A stretch of DNA of 64,000 nt. Origin: Bacillota bacterium. Lineage in GTDB: Bacteria > Bacillota > Clostridia > Lachnospirales > Lachnospiraceae. How positions within the stretch are numbered: position 1 is the stretch's first letter; the number at the start of each line of letters is the position of its first letter. Shown piece by piece: positions 1-7,876 of this stretch. Below the pieces are notes generated by a model. That model worked only from the letters and a program-made list of their open reading frames with translations. It did no database searches and was not told the origin of the DNA. Made by a program: the position numbers and the translations under genes. The stretch spans positions 36,322 through 100,321 of the forward strand of contig JAEYPP010000001.1 of assembly GCA_023410575.1 (NCBI GenBank), given 5' to 3'.

Positions 1-549
1 GCATTCCTTTTTACTAAGTAAAACATGCCAAAGCATTGAGCTTAGATAAGAAGAGGTATACAAAATAAGAAGAAGTGGAAGTCCGACTTTGGGAGAGGCA
101 AGTTGAATGGATGCAATATAACTCAGAACGAACATTGGACTTGCATTGTTTGAAAATGCACAGAGCATCTGGGCCTCTTTTGTGCATATAACTCTATCGT
201 ATCGTAAATCAGCGGTCGTTTTGGCACCAACAGGATAGCCAGCAAGAAAACCAATAAAAACAGGATAACACCCCTCTTTACTAATTGGAAGAAACAAGCG
301 AAAGAGAGGATATAAAAGTGAAGATAGTATCTTTGTGATTCGTAAACGGACAATTAGCGAAGATATGATCATAAATGGCAATAATGTTGGAAGTAAGGTG
401 TCCCACCAAAGTAACAGTCCGTTTCTAGCACCAGAAAAAGCAACCGAAGGAAATAATAAAATCAAAACAAGAAATAGCAACAAACAGATTTTAATAAGTC
501 TGCTTTTCAAACGGATTTTTCTAATATGAGAGGAATCATAAGATTGCAT
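1..549 (-). CDS. ylbJ: Sporulation integral membrane protein YlbJ-like, N-terminal part (runs off the left edge)
   Basis: Reading the minus strand from an ATG at 549 gives 183 uninterrupted codons up to base 1, so the 3' end lies outside the window. The protein is strongly hydrophobic with a first membrane segment near residues 20-40 and the motif pattern NGLLLWWDTLLPTLLPF, followed by FLAGYPVGAK around residues 100-115. This is the pattern of the YlbJ / nucleoside-recognition (Gate) membrane proteins, which in Bacillus are needed for sporulation. It sits next to tmcAL (YlbM), the usual neighbourhood in Clostridia. The family call is from recognition; the exact transported or sensed molecule is unknown. 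Confidence 0.75.
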   Translation of the reverse strand, partial: MQSYDSSHIRKIRLKSRLIKICLLLFLVLILLFPSVAFSGARNGLLLWWDTLLPTLLPFMIISSLIVRLRITKILSSLLYPLFRLFLPISKEGCYPVFIGFLAGYPVGAKTTADLRYDRVICTKEAQMLCAFSNNASPMFVLSYIASIQLASPKVGLPLLLILYTSSYLSSMLWHVLLSKKEC

Positions 550-610
550 TAGGCACCTATACAGACGGACTGCTCTTTTAAAGGGGTTAGTTTATTATAT
601 TATTGTACTG

Positions 611-1849
611 TTATATTATGACAGGACCAACAGTATATTCATCCTTTAAATTATGCCAAAACTTTGAAAAAACAACCTGATTATATATATGGGAAGCATT
701 AATATCATTTAGAAACATTGCATATTCTTTTGTTGACAACAGAGTTTTTGCATCAGCTACTTTGGTTATGATAGGAATATGACTATTTATTTGTATCTCC
801 TTTAATATGTTACTTGAAGATCTCTTAAAACCTATTAATCTTGCATACATAATTTGATTTGCATGATAAAAGTCAAAGTCGGATTGCTTTAAATTCAGCA
901 AGATATGAAGAAGGGAACGCTGAATTCTAGTTGATGTCAGTTGTTTGGTCTTTAAAGCCTGCGTAAAAGAGGTAAAACTCATGGCAGGTGTGAGTAGATT
1001 TTGAATTCTATTCGATAAGTCGTCTGATACATCTTGAAAAGTGGAAATCTCATTTGCTTGCAATAAAAGCTGGTAATAGAGTAAGCTAGAAAAATCATCG
1101 GATGTTATTGGACACGTATGTTGATAGGAATCTTTTAGGATTTCTATGCATGCATTCGGAAGGTTTGTTACCTTAAAGAAAGGATTCGCTTCTGTAATAT
1201 GTTTTCGTATTGCAGTGGCGGAAGGGTTATTCTCATTTAATTGTTCGCAGTGGTAACCGGCACCCTCTCGACGAATTGTTATTGGTTGGATGAAACTACC
1301 TAATTTGGATAAGGCTTTTAGGTATTCAATGCCAAGAATGTTATTGGGTGAGGTTAATACCTCGCACAACTTAGAGCTGCTGTAAGTTGGATTTTTCAAA
1401 GTTTCACTGATTGCTAACGCTCTTGCTCTTGGGTAAGTCTCCCCATTTTTTTGGTAACGCAATAAAGCCTCTTTATAATTAGAGGGTTCTTCAAGCAGAT
1501 AATTTGCAAGGAATCTCATTAGTGAAAGATCACCACATTCACTTCCAAAACAAAGATAATCGATAACTCCAAGGTTGTGTAATAAGCATACCGCACCATA
1601 GGCAAAGTATTCGGCACTTGCAGTGGCATAACATACTGGAATTTCAAAGATTGCATCTACATTGTTAAGTAGTGCCATCTTAGTACGAGCGTATTTATCT
1701 AGAATTGCAGGAGCACCACGTTGAACAAAGTTGCCACTCATAACAACGATGACATAGTCCGCATTTGTTATTTTTTTAATTTGATTTATTTGATAAAGAT
1801 GTCCATTATGAAATGGATTATACTCTGCAATGATTCCAATGGTTTTCAT
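611..1849 (-). CDS. tmcAL: tRNA(Met) cytidine acetate ligase (TmcAL, YlbM family)
   Basis: The 412-residue protein carries the nucleotidyltransferase motif HNGH at residues 14-17 inside EYNPFHNGH, and SGNFVQRG near residue 45, both hallmarks of this family. TmcAL uses ATP and acetate to make N4-acetylcytidine at the wobble base of elongator tRNA(Met). The ATG at 1849 is preferred over an in-frame TTG 15 bases upstream, because GGAAGG lies at the proper distance before it and the family begins with MKxxGIIAEYNP. Its position beside pta-ackA, which produces acetate through acetyl-phosphate, is a common clostridial arrangement; a metabolic link is an inference. Confidence 0.9.
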   Translation of the reverse strand: MKTIGIIAEYNPFHNGHLYQINQIKKITNADYVIVVMSGNFVQRGAPAILDKYARTKMALLNNVDAIFEIPVCYATASAEYFAYGAVCLLHNLGVIDYLCFGSECGDLSLMRFLANYLLEEPSNYKEALLRYQKNGETYPRARALAISETLKNPTYSSSKLCEVLTSPNNILGIEYLKALSKLGSFIQPITIRREGAGYHCEQLNENNPSATAIRKHITEANPFFKVTNLPNACIEILKDSYQHTCPITSDDFSSLLYYQLLLQANEISTFQDVSDDLSNRIQNLLTPAMSFTSFTQALKTKQLTSTRIQRSLLHILLNLKQSDFDFYHANQIMYARLIGFKRSSSNILKEIQINSHIPIITKVADAKTLLSTKEYAMFLNDINASHIYNQVVFSKFWHNLKDEYTVGPVII

Positions 1850-1979
1850 ATAAATACCTTCCAAATTATGTTTGATATATCTATTATTATAGTTGAAATA
1901 AGAAAAAATAACAAGAATGTAGAATATTCTTGATAAAAGTACACATAACAGACATCAAAAGTATTTACATAAATTTCAC

Positions 1980-2008
1980 TTGTATAGTTTGAGCAACAGT
2001 ATTATAAT
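1980..2008 (+). promoter_or_regulatory. Candidate sigma-A promoter of pta-ackA
   Basis: TTGTAT and a perfect TATAAT are separated by 17 bases, about 100 bases before the pta start. The -35 box is weak (three of six consensus bases). A second pair, TTGACC at 2059 and TATACT at 2085, has an overlong 20-base spacer and is less likely. Confidence 0.5.
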
Positions 2009-2115
2009 GTAACGTGGATTGTCGAAAGGTTAAATTCGTCAAAAATAAAAAAAATGTATTGACCAAAGGATGAATGGTTAAAACTATACTACATAAGACA
2101 GAAAGGAGTTTTATT

Positions 2116-3111
2116 ATGGGATTTATTGATGACATCAAAGTTAGAGCTAGAAAAAATTTGAAAACGATAGTATTGCCAGAGAGCATGGACAGAAGAACGT
2201 TTGAGGCAGCTGCGAGAACTTTAGCAGAGGGCAATGCCAACTTGGTTATTGTCGGTACAAAAGAGGAAGTAGAGAAGAACTCTGAGGGCTTAGATATTAG
2301 TAAGGCAACTATTGTTGATCCAAACGAGTCTGATAAGCTTACTTCTTATATTGATAAATTAGTTGAGCTTAGACAAGCAAAGGGTATGACACCTGAAAAA
2401 GCAAAGCAAATTTTAACAACAGACTACATTACATACGGTGTAATGATGGTCAAAATGGGCGATGCTGATGGTTTGGTTTCTGGTGCTTGTCACTCAACTG
2501 CAGATACTTTAAGACCTTGTTTACAAATCTTAAAGACTGCACCTAATACAAAGTTAGTTTCAGCATTCTTTATCATGGTTGTTCCTAATTGTGATATGGG
2601 GGCGAATGGAACTTTTGTTTTCTCTGATGCAGGCTTAAATCAAAATCCAAATTCAGAAGAATTAGCAGCAATTGCTGGATCCTCTGCAAAGAGTTTTGAA
2701 AAACTTGTTGGAAAAGAGCCAATCGTTGCTATGCTTTCTCATTCCACAAAGGGAAGTGCTAAGCATGCAGATGTAGATAAGGTGGTAGAAGCAACAAGAA
2801 TTGCAAAGGAATTATATCCAGACATTAAGATTGATGGTGAATTCCAATTGGATGCAGCTATTGTGCCTAGCGTAGGCGCTTCGAAAGCTCCGAATAGTGA
2901 TATTGCTGGTAAAGCAAACGTATTAGTCTTCCCAGATCTTGATGCTGGTAACATTGGTTATAAATTAACACAGCGTCTTGCTAAGGCAGAAGCTTATGGA
3001 CCATTAACACAGGGTATCGCTGCACCTGTTAATGATTTATCCAGAGGATGTTCTTCTGATGATATCGTAGGTGTAATTGCTATTACAGCAGTACAAGCTG
3101 CTTCCAAATAG
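2116..3111 (+). CDS. pta: Phosphate acetyltransferase
   Basis: This cytoplasmic enzyme interconverts acetyl-CoA and acetyl-phosphate, the first step of acetate fermentation. The product has 331 residues, the normal length for the short clostridial Pta, and shows the family signatures PDLDAGNIGYK (around 275) and GPLTQGIAAPVNDLSRGC (around 295-312). The ATG at 2116 follows GAAAGGAG with a good spacing, so an upstream in-frame start at 2074 is not used here. It is followed 15 bases later by ackA, with which it clearly forms an operon. Confidence 0.97.
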   Translation: MGFIDDIKVRARKNLKTIVLPESMDRRTFEAAARTLAEGNANLVIVGTKEEVEKNSEGLDISKATIVDPNESDKLTSYIDKLVELRQAKGMTPEKAKQILTTDYITYGVMMVKMGDADGLVSGACHSTADTLRPCLQILKTAPNTKLVSAFFIMVVPNCDMGANGTFVFSDAGLNQNPNSEELAAIAGSSAKSFEKLVGKEPIVAMLSHSTKGSAKHADVDKVVEATRIAKELYPDIKIDGEFQLDAAIVPSVGASKAPNSDIAGKANVLVFPDLDAGNIGYKLTQRLAKAEAYGPLTQGIAAPVNDLSRGCSSDDIVGVIAITAVQAASK

Positions 3112-3126
3112 AAAAGGAGATTTAGA

Positions 3127-4317
3127 ATGAAAGTTTTAGTTATTAATTGTGGTAGTTCCTCTTTAAAGTATCAATTAATTGATTCTGAGAGTGAAAAGGC
3201 ATTGGCAGTAGGCATATGTGAAAGAATTGGAATCGATGGACGGTTAACTCAAAAAGCTGGAGATGGAGAAAAAATTGTTATTGATGATGAGCTTCCTAAT
3301 CATGAGGTTGCAATCAAAACGGTTATTTCTGCATTAACAAATCCTGAATATGGTGTAATAATGTCCTTAGATGAGATTAATGCTGTTGGGCATCGTGTTG
3401 TTCATGGTGGAGAAAAGTTCGCATCTTCTGTTATAATTACAGATGAAGTTATAAAAGCAATTGAAGATTGTAACGATTTGGCACCTTTACACAATCCAGC
3501 AAACGTTATTGGTATCAATGCTTGTAAGCACCTAATGCCTAATGTTCCTATGGTAGCAGTATTCGATACAGCATTCCATCAGACAATGCCTAAGGAAGCT
3601 TACCTTTATGGTATTCCTCATGAATACTATAATAAATATAAGGTAAGAAGATACGGGTTCCACGGAACAAGCCATAGCTACGTATCCCAGCGTGCAATCG
3701 CTCTTGGTAAGTTAGATCCTAACAACTCTAAGGTTATTGTTTGCCATCTTGGTAATGGAGCAAGTATCTCCGCGGTAAAGAATGGTCATTCTGTCGATAC
3801 AAGCATGGGCCTTACTCCGTTAGAAGGATTAATTATGGGAACAAGAAGTGGTGATATTGATCCAGCTATCATTGAATTTATAGCTAAAAAAGAAAATCTT
3901 ACTCTTAGTCAAGTAATGGATGTTCTTAATAAAAAATCTGGTGTGCTAGGTATGTCTGGGGTATCCTCTGACTTTAGAGATATCGAAGTAGCAGCCAATG
4001 AAGGTAATGAACATGCAAAAGAAGCTCTTGCAACATTTTCTTACCGTGTTGCTAAATATGTTGGTTCTTATATTGCAACTATGAATGGTGTAGATGCGAT
4101 TGCATTTACAGCAGGTCTTGGTGAAAATGATAAAAACGTCAGAAAAGCAGTATGCTCTCATTTAGGATTTATGGGCGTAGAAATTGATGAAGAAAAGAAC
4201 GCTCTGCGAGGTAAGGAGCTAGTAATATCCATACCAGATTCCAAAGTTCAAATTATGGTTATTCCAACCAATGAAGAACTTGCAATTTGCCGTGAAACTG
4301 TAGCGCTAGTCAAATAA
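3127..4317 (+). CDS. ackA: Acetate kinase
   Basis: AckA converts acetyl-phosphate and ADP to acetate and ATP. The 396-residue product has the expected acetokinase motifs: NCGSSSLKYQ at residues 7-16, VVHGGEKF near 90, GFHGTSH near 178, HLGNGAS near 208 and GTRSGDIDP near 240. AAAAGGAGA precedes the ATG. It lies 15 bases behind pta, so the two enzymes are co-transcribed and together provide the substrate-level phosphorylation of fermentation. No clear hairpin terminator was seen before the next promoter at 4335. Confidence 0.98.
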   Translation: MKVLVINCGSSSLKYQLIDSESEKALAVGICERIGIDGRLTQKAGDGEKIVIDDELPNHEVAIKTVISALTNPEYGVIMSLDEINAVGHRVVHGGEKFASSVIITDEVIKAIEDCNDLAPLHNPANVIGINACKHLMPNVPMVAVFDTAFHQTMPKEAYLYGIPHEYYNKYKVRRYGFHGTSHSYVSQRAIALGKLDPNNSKVIVCHLGNGASISAVKNGHSVDTSMGLTPLEGLIMGTRSGDIDPAIIEFIAKKENLTLSQVMDVLNKKSGVLGMSGVSSDFRDIEVAANEGNEHAKEALATFSYRVAKYVGSYIATMNGVDAIAFTAGLGENDKNVRKAVCSHLGFMGVEIDEEKNALRGKELVISIPDSKVQIMVIPTNEELAICRETVALVK

Positions 4318-4334
4318 ATAGAAATTATTTTTTG

Positions 4335-4363
4335 TTGACAAACCATTTCTAAGTAGTTATAAT
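4335..4363 (+). promoter_or_regulatory. Consensus sigma-A promoter of yceD-rpmF
   Basis: A perfect TTGACA (4335-4340) and a perfect TATAAT (4358-4363) are separated by exactly 17 bases. The start of transcription would be near 4370, leaving a leader of about 50 bases before the yceD start codon at 4424. Confidence 0.88.
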
Positions 4364-4423
4364 ACTAACAGTGTGAATTTTTGGGCGCTGATTTAATGTG
4401 TCTATATTAGACAGGAGTACCTT

Positions 4424-4951
4424 ATGATTATACAAGTGTCTGAGATCATGAATATTCCAGAAGGTGTAAAGACTTATCAAGTATCCATTGAGGCAGATGC
4501 ATTCGTTATCAATGGTTGTAAGTATGAAATAAGCCAAAAGGATGACGTGGCAGTACGACTTACTAACTTAGGTTCTAAAAAGGTCCTAGTGGAAGTTAAA
4601 ACGAACTTAACGTTAACAGTTCCTTGTGATCGTTGCTTAGAGGATGTAATAGTCCCAATCAGTATCGACACAGCAAAAGAGATTGATTTTTCAATGTCTG
4701 AGGGACAGCGTGCCGAGGATTTAGATGAAACAAATTATGTTACCGGATATGATTTAGACGTAGATCAACTGGTCTATGAAGAAGTCTTGATTGGTTTCCC
4801 AATGAAGGTTCTGTGCAGCAAGGACTGTAAAGGAATTTGCAAGGTCTGTGGTGCTAACCTGAACAAAGGGGAGTGCGGCTGTGATCGTACAGAACTAGAC
4901 CCAAGAATGTCTGCTATCCGAGATATTTTTAACAATTTTAAGGAGGTGTAA
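4424..4951 (+). CDS. YceD family protein (DUF177), rpmF partner
   Basis: The 175-residue protein has the YceD/DUF177 layout: a beta-rich N-terminal half, a CDRCLEDV motif near residue 66, and a C-terminal cysteine cluster (CSKDCKGICKVCG and CGCD near residues 127-155). It is encoded directly before rpmF, four bases away, as in most bacteria. In plants and some bacteria this family is linked to 23S rRNA accumulation, so a role in large-subunit assembly is likely. The cysteine cluster suggests metal binding; this is an inference. Confidence 0.9.
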   Translation: MIIQVSEIMNIPEGVKTYQVSIEADAFVINGCKYEISQKDDVAVRLTNLGSKKVLVEVKTNLTLTVPCDRCLEDVIVPISIDTAKEIDFSMSEGQRAEDLDETNYVTGYDLDVDQLVYEEVLIGFPMKVLCSKDCKGICKVCGANLNKGECGCDRTELDPRMSAIRDIFNNFKEV

Positions 4952-4954
4952 TCA

Positions 4955-5140
4955 ATGGGAGCTATATGTCCAAAGAATAAACATTCCAAGGCTAGAAGAG
5001 ATAGTCGTCGTGCTAACTGGAAGATGACTGCTCCAAACTTAGTGAAATGTAGCAAGTGTGGCGCACTTATGATGCCTCACCGCGTATGTAAAGCTTGTGG
5101 TTCATACAACAAGAAGGAAATCATCGCAACTGCTGAGTAA
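4955..5140 (+). CDS. rpmF: 50S ribosomal protein L32
   Basis: The 61-residue basic protein has the L32 start (MGAICPKNKHSKARRDSRRA) and a zinc-ribbon pair CSKCG and CKACG in the second half. AAGGAGGTG precedes the ATG. It is the last gene of the yceD-rpmF operon and is followed by a clear intrinsic terminator. Confidence 0.98.
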   Translation: MGAICPKNKHSKARRDSRRANWKMTAPNLVKCSKCGALMMPHRVCKACGSYNKKEIIATAE

Positions 5141-5169
5141 TCTAAAGTTTGTATGTTTAGGATTTTTAT

Positions 5170-5207
5170 AAAGACTGTTACCTAATCGGTAGCAGTCTTT
5201 GTTTTTT
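5170..5207 (+). terminator. Intrinsic terminator after rpmF
   Basis: The arms AAAGACTGTTACC and GGTAGCAGTCTTT pair over 13 positions with one G-U pair and a short loop, followed by GTTTTTT. Confidence 0.88.
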
Positions 5208-5214
5208 CGGTTTT

Positions 5215-5265
5215 ATATCCAGTAAAGGAGCATGATTGTTTCAATCATGCTCCTTTACTGGATAT
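5215..5265. repeat. Perfect 24 bp palindromic hairpin, copy 1 of a two-copy repeat family
   Basis: Arms at 5215-5238 and 5242-5265 are perfectly complementary around a three-base loop. The core GGAGCATGATT / AATCATGCTCC and the flank TTACTGGATAT-GAGCT occur again at 12738-12806. It lies between rpmF and the convergent araC-type gene and may stop transcription from both sides. Confidence 0.8.
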
Positions 5266-5343
5266 TGAGCTGTTTTATGTTGTAAAAATACCTATTTTGG
5301 GGTCTGATAAATAAATATTCATGCCAGCCTGATTTTATTTAGT

Positions 5344-6213
5344 TTATATTTTTTTTGATTTATCAACATAATCTCTAGGCGATGCATCAAAGGTATTCTT
5401 AAATGCTCTGTAATAGGCGGAATAATCATTAAAGCCAAAGATTTCTGCAGCTTTTTGAATTGGAGTACCGGATAAAATGGCGTTACGGCTTCCTTCTAGC
5501 CTAAGTTGAAGCACATATTTATAAAGAGATATTCCTAGGTTTTCTTTAAATATCTTGGAGATATAGCTTTTACTTATAAAGAAGACACCAGATAACAACT
5601 CCAAAGACAATTCTTCGGTTAGATGTGTATGGATGTAATAGAGAATGTCATTGAATAAGTATTGGTTATTTTTTGAATCATTTTTTTCAGTAGAAGTGTG
5701 TAAATTACGATTTATCAAAGTAAACAGCTCACTAATAAGTGCAAAAGAATATAAGTTGCTGGAATTACTAGGGTTTTGTTGCTCTTCTAACAGCCGATTC
5801 AAAAGAGTGTAAATGGTTTGATTGCTGCTTAAAGTTTGGAAAAGGTAACACTTTTCTTGCTGGATGATATGCCAGACCTCATAAATGGAGTCATCAATGG
5901 ATGCCATTTTTTCAAAAAAGGGTAGGCTACACCATAGGACAATACGCTCATAATTCATACCGAGAACTAGGTTTAGTTTATTCGGATAGTGTGTAATGCC
6001 TGGAGGTATTAATAGAAAATCGCCCTTAGACAGGGAAAAAACCTGCTTTCCAATTGCAAAGTCGATATGATCAGAAAGTAAATAATAAAGCTCATAAAAA
6101 TCATGCATATGTGGTATCACTTTTAGATTTGCAGGATCTGAGTAATGATAGATTTCATAATCTGCATGGATCATAAACTGACGTTTTTTAAATATATCAA
6201 TGTTTTTATTCAT
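5344..6213 (-). CDS. AraC family transcriptional regulator with cupin-type sensor domain
   Basis: The product is 289 residues long from the ATG at 6213. An N-terminal cupin-like domain contains the HMHDFYELYYLLS stretch and a LIPPGITHYPNK segment, as in sugar-sensing AraC proteins; the C-terminal ~100 residues hold the two helix-turn-helix units (LELLSGVFFISKSYISKIF and IQKAAEIFGFNDYSAYYRAF). It is transcribed away from the TRAP/uxuA operon and is the obvious regulator of it. An in-frame TTG at 6246 has no ribosome site, so the internal ATG was chosen. The inducer is inferred to be a hexuronate or a derivative. Confidence 0.9.
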   Translation of the reverse strand: MNKNIDIFKKRQFMIHADYEIYHYSDPANLKVIPHMHDFYELYYLLSDHIDFAIGKQVFSLSKGDFLLIPPGITHYPNKLNLVLGMNYERIVLWCSLPFFEKMASIDDSIYEVWHIIQQEKCYLFQTLSSNQTIYTLLNRLLEEQQNPSNSSNLYSFALISELFTLINRNLHTSTEKNDSKNNQYLFNDILYYIHTHLTEELSLELLSGVFFISKSYISKIFKENLGISLYKYVLQLRLEGSRNAILSGTPIQKAAEIFGFNDYSAYYRAFKNTFDASPRDYVDKSKKI

Positions 6214-6243
6214 AGTCTGGTTTCTTTCCTTGTATTGTTTTTG

Positions 6244-6273
6244 CAATGTTTTGAGTTAGAAAAACAATGTTTT
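6244..6273 (+). promoter_or_regulatory. Candidate AraC-type operator: two direct repeats
   Basis: CAATGTTTT occurs at 6244-6252 and again at 6265-6273, 21 bases (two helical turns) apart and in the same orientation. The second copy covers the place where the -35 box of the dctP promoter should be (see the -10 TATAAA at 6289-6294). This is the geometry of an AraC-family activator site. Confidence 0.55.
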
Positions 6274-6288
6274 TTTATAAGAATTTAC

Positions 6289-6294
6289 TATAAA
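6289..6294 (+). promoter_or_regulatory. -10 box of the TRAP/uxuA operon promoter
   Basis: TATAAA stands about 42 bases before the dctP start. The -35 position 17 bases upstream (6266-6271, AATGTT) does not match consensus, which fits a promoter that needs an activator. Confidence 0.45.
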
Positions 6295-6335
6295 ATTAAT
6301 AACATCATTTAAGGTTATCTACAAAGGAGACAAAA

Positions 6336-7376
6336 ATGGAGGGTTACAAATTTAAAAAGCTATTGAAGAAAATAGGTTCATTATCCTTAATCTTGCCAAT
6401 GATGTTAAGTCTTACAGGATGTGGATCTAAATCCAATGTAAGGATTATCAGAATTGGACATAATCAGTCTACGAATCATCCAACACATAAAGCCCTGGTT
6501 TCTTTCCAAGAGCATATCAATGAGAAATTGGGAGACAAGTACTTAGTTGAATTATATCCAAGCGAGTTATTAGGTTCTCAAACGAATATGGTTCAGTTGA
6601 CCCAAACTGGTGCGATCGATTTTTGTGTAGCAAGTAATGCTATTCTTGACACATTTAGTGATAATTATGCCATCTTTAATTTGCCGTATTTGTTTGCGAA
6701 TGAAGAAGTTTATCACATGGTTATGGATGATAAAAGTATTACGGATCCAATTTTTGAATCTACAAAAAAAGCAGGATTTTCAGCAGTTACATGGCTGGAT
6801 GCTGGAACAAGAAATTTTTATACGGTTGGGGTTAAAATTGAATCACCAGAAGATTTAAAAGGATTAAAAATAAGAGTACAGCAATCAGCAATTAATATTC
6901 AGATGATGCAATTAATGGGCGGTTCTGCAACACCAATGGGATTCGGTGAAGTTTACACAGCGCTTCAATCAAAGATTATTGATGGAGCAGAAAATAATGA
7001 GATGGCCTTAACAGACAATGGTCATGGTGATGTTTGCAAATATTATTCTTATGATATGCATCAGATGGTACCTGATATACTAATTGGTAATAATGCATTT
7101 TTAGAAGGTTTAAATGAAGAGGAAAGCGAAATTTTTGAAGCTGGATTTGACATTATTAATACCGTTCAAAGAAGCGAATGGAGTAAATCAGTGGCAGAAG
7201 CAAAAGAGAAGGCGGCCAACGAGCAAGGGGTTGAGTTTATTTATCCTGATCAAGCACCTTTTAAGGAAGCGGTTATGCCACTTCATGAATCTGTATTAGC
7301 TGATAATCCTCAGCTACAGTCAACATATGATGCAATACAGACTTATAATGAAACCTATGGTGCATCACAAAAGTAA
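6336..7376 (+). CDS. TRAP transporter substrate-binding lipoprotein (DctP family)
   Basis: The 346-residue protein has a lipoprotein signal with lipobox LTGC and the modified cysteine at residue 29, so it is anchored outside the membrane. The rest follows the DctP fold: IRIGHNQSTNHPTHKA at the N-terminus, LYPSELLGSQTNMVQLTQTG in the middle, and the substrate-carboxylate region with GLKIRVQQS and GAENNEMAL. DctP proteins usually hold the acid group of an organic acid or sugar acid through a conserved arginine. AAAGGAGA precedes the ATG. The neighbouring uxuA and mannonate oxidoreductase genes point to a hexuronate such as glucuronate or galacturonate. Confidence 0.95.
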   Translation: MEGYKFKKLLKKIGSLSLILPMMLSLTGCGSKSNVRIIRIGHNQSTNHPTHKALVSFQEHINEKLGDKYLVELYPSELLGSQTNMVQLTQTGAIDFCVASNAILDTFSDNYAIFNLPYLFANEEVYHMVMDDKSITDPIFESTKKAGFSAVTWLDAGTRNFYTVGVKIESPEDLKGLKIRVQQSAINIQMMQLMGGSATPMGFGEVYTALQSKIIDGAENNEMALTDNGHGDVCKYYSYDMHQMVPDILIGNNAFLEGLNEEESEIFEAGFDIINTVQRSEWSKSVAEAKEKAANEQGVEFIYPDQAPFKEAVMPLHESVLADNPQLQSTYDAIQTYNETYGASQK

Positions 7377-7388
7377 GGGGGGAATAAT

Positions 7389-7874
7389 TTGAACAAAGTA
7401 AGAAAAGTAATGAACACTATACTGGAAGTTTTAACTGGTGTAAGCTTCCTTGCTATGGTTGTAATTACGGTTTGGCAGGTAATTACAAGGTATATACTTA
7501 AAAATCCATCTGTATGGTCTGAGGAATTGGTTTCTTATCTTTTTGCATGGGCATCTTTATTTGGAGCATGTCTTGTAACGAGTGAGCGAGGGCATATGAA
7601 TATTCCGATTCTTATTGATAAAATGTCTCCAAAAATGAAAAAAGCCTTTATTATTGGTGGCGAAGTCATTGCATTCATATTCTCAATCGTCATACTTGTC
7701 TATGGTGGGGCGCAGATTACACAACTTGCTATGGGACAAAAAACGTCTTCTTTAGGAACGGTGATTGGTGTATTTTATTTCGTTCTTCCATTAAGTGGTG
7801 TAATCAATGCAAGTTATACTGTATTAAATATCATTGATATTTGCAAGAAAAAAGAAGAGAAAGGAGCGATATAA
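7389..7874 (+). CDS. TRAP transporter small permease (DctQ family)
   Basis: The 161-residue protein has four predicted membrane segments and the DctQ motif region VWQVITRYILKNPSVWSEELVSYLFAW split over residues 28-55, followed by GACLVTSERGHMNI. The start is a TTG at 7389 behind AGGGGGGAA; no ATG fits the family start better. It lies between the binding protein and the large permease of the same TRAP system and stabilises the complex. Confidence 0.92.
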   Translation: MNKVRKVMNTILEVLTGVSFLAMVVITVWQVITRYILKNPSVWSEELVSYLFAWASLFGACLVTSERGHMNIPILIDKMSPKMKKAFIIGGEVIAFIFSIVILVYGGAQITQLAMGQKTSSLGTVIGVFYFVLPLSGVINASYTVLNIIDICKKKEEKGAI

Positions 7875-7876
7875 TC

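Noticed and set aside
335..529. 64-codon open frame on the plus strand
   Set aside because: It lies fully inside the partial ylbJ gene on the other strand, which has clear family motifs; the plus frame has no ribosome site.
1965..2240. 91-codon frame on the minus strand over the pta start
   Set aside because: It covers the pta promoter and start and shows no family pattern.
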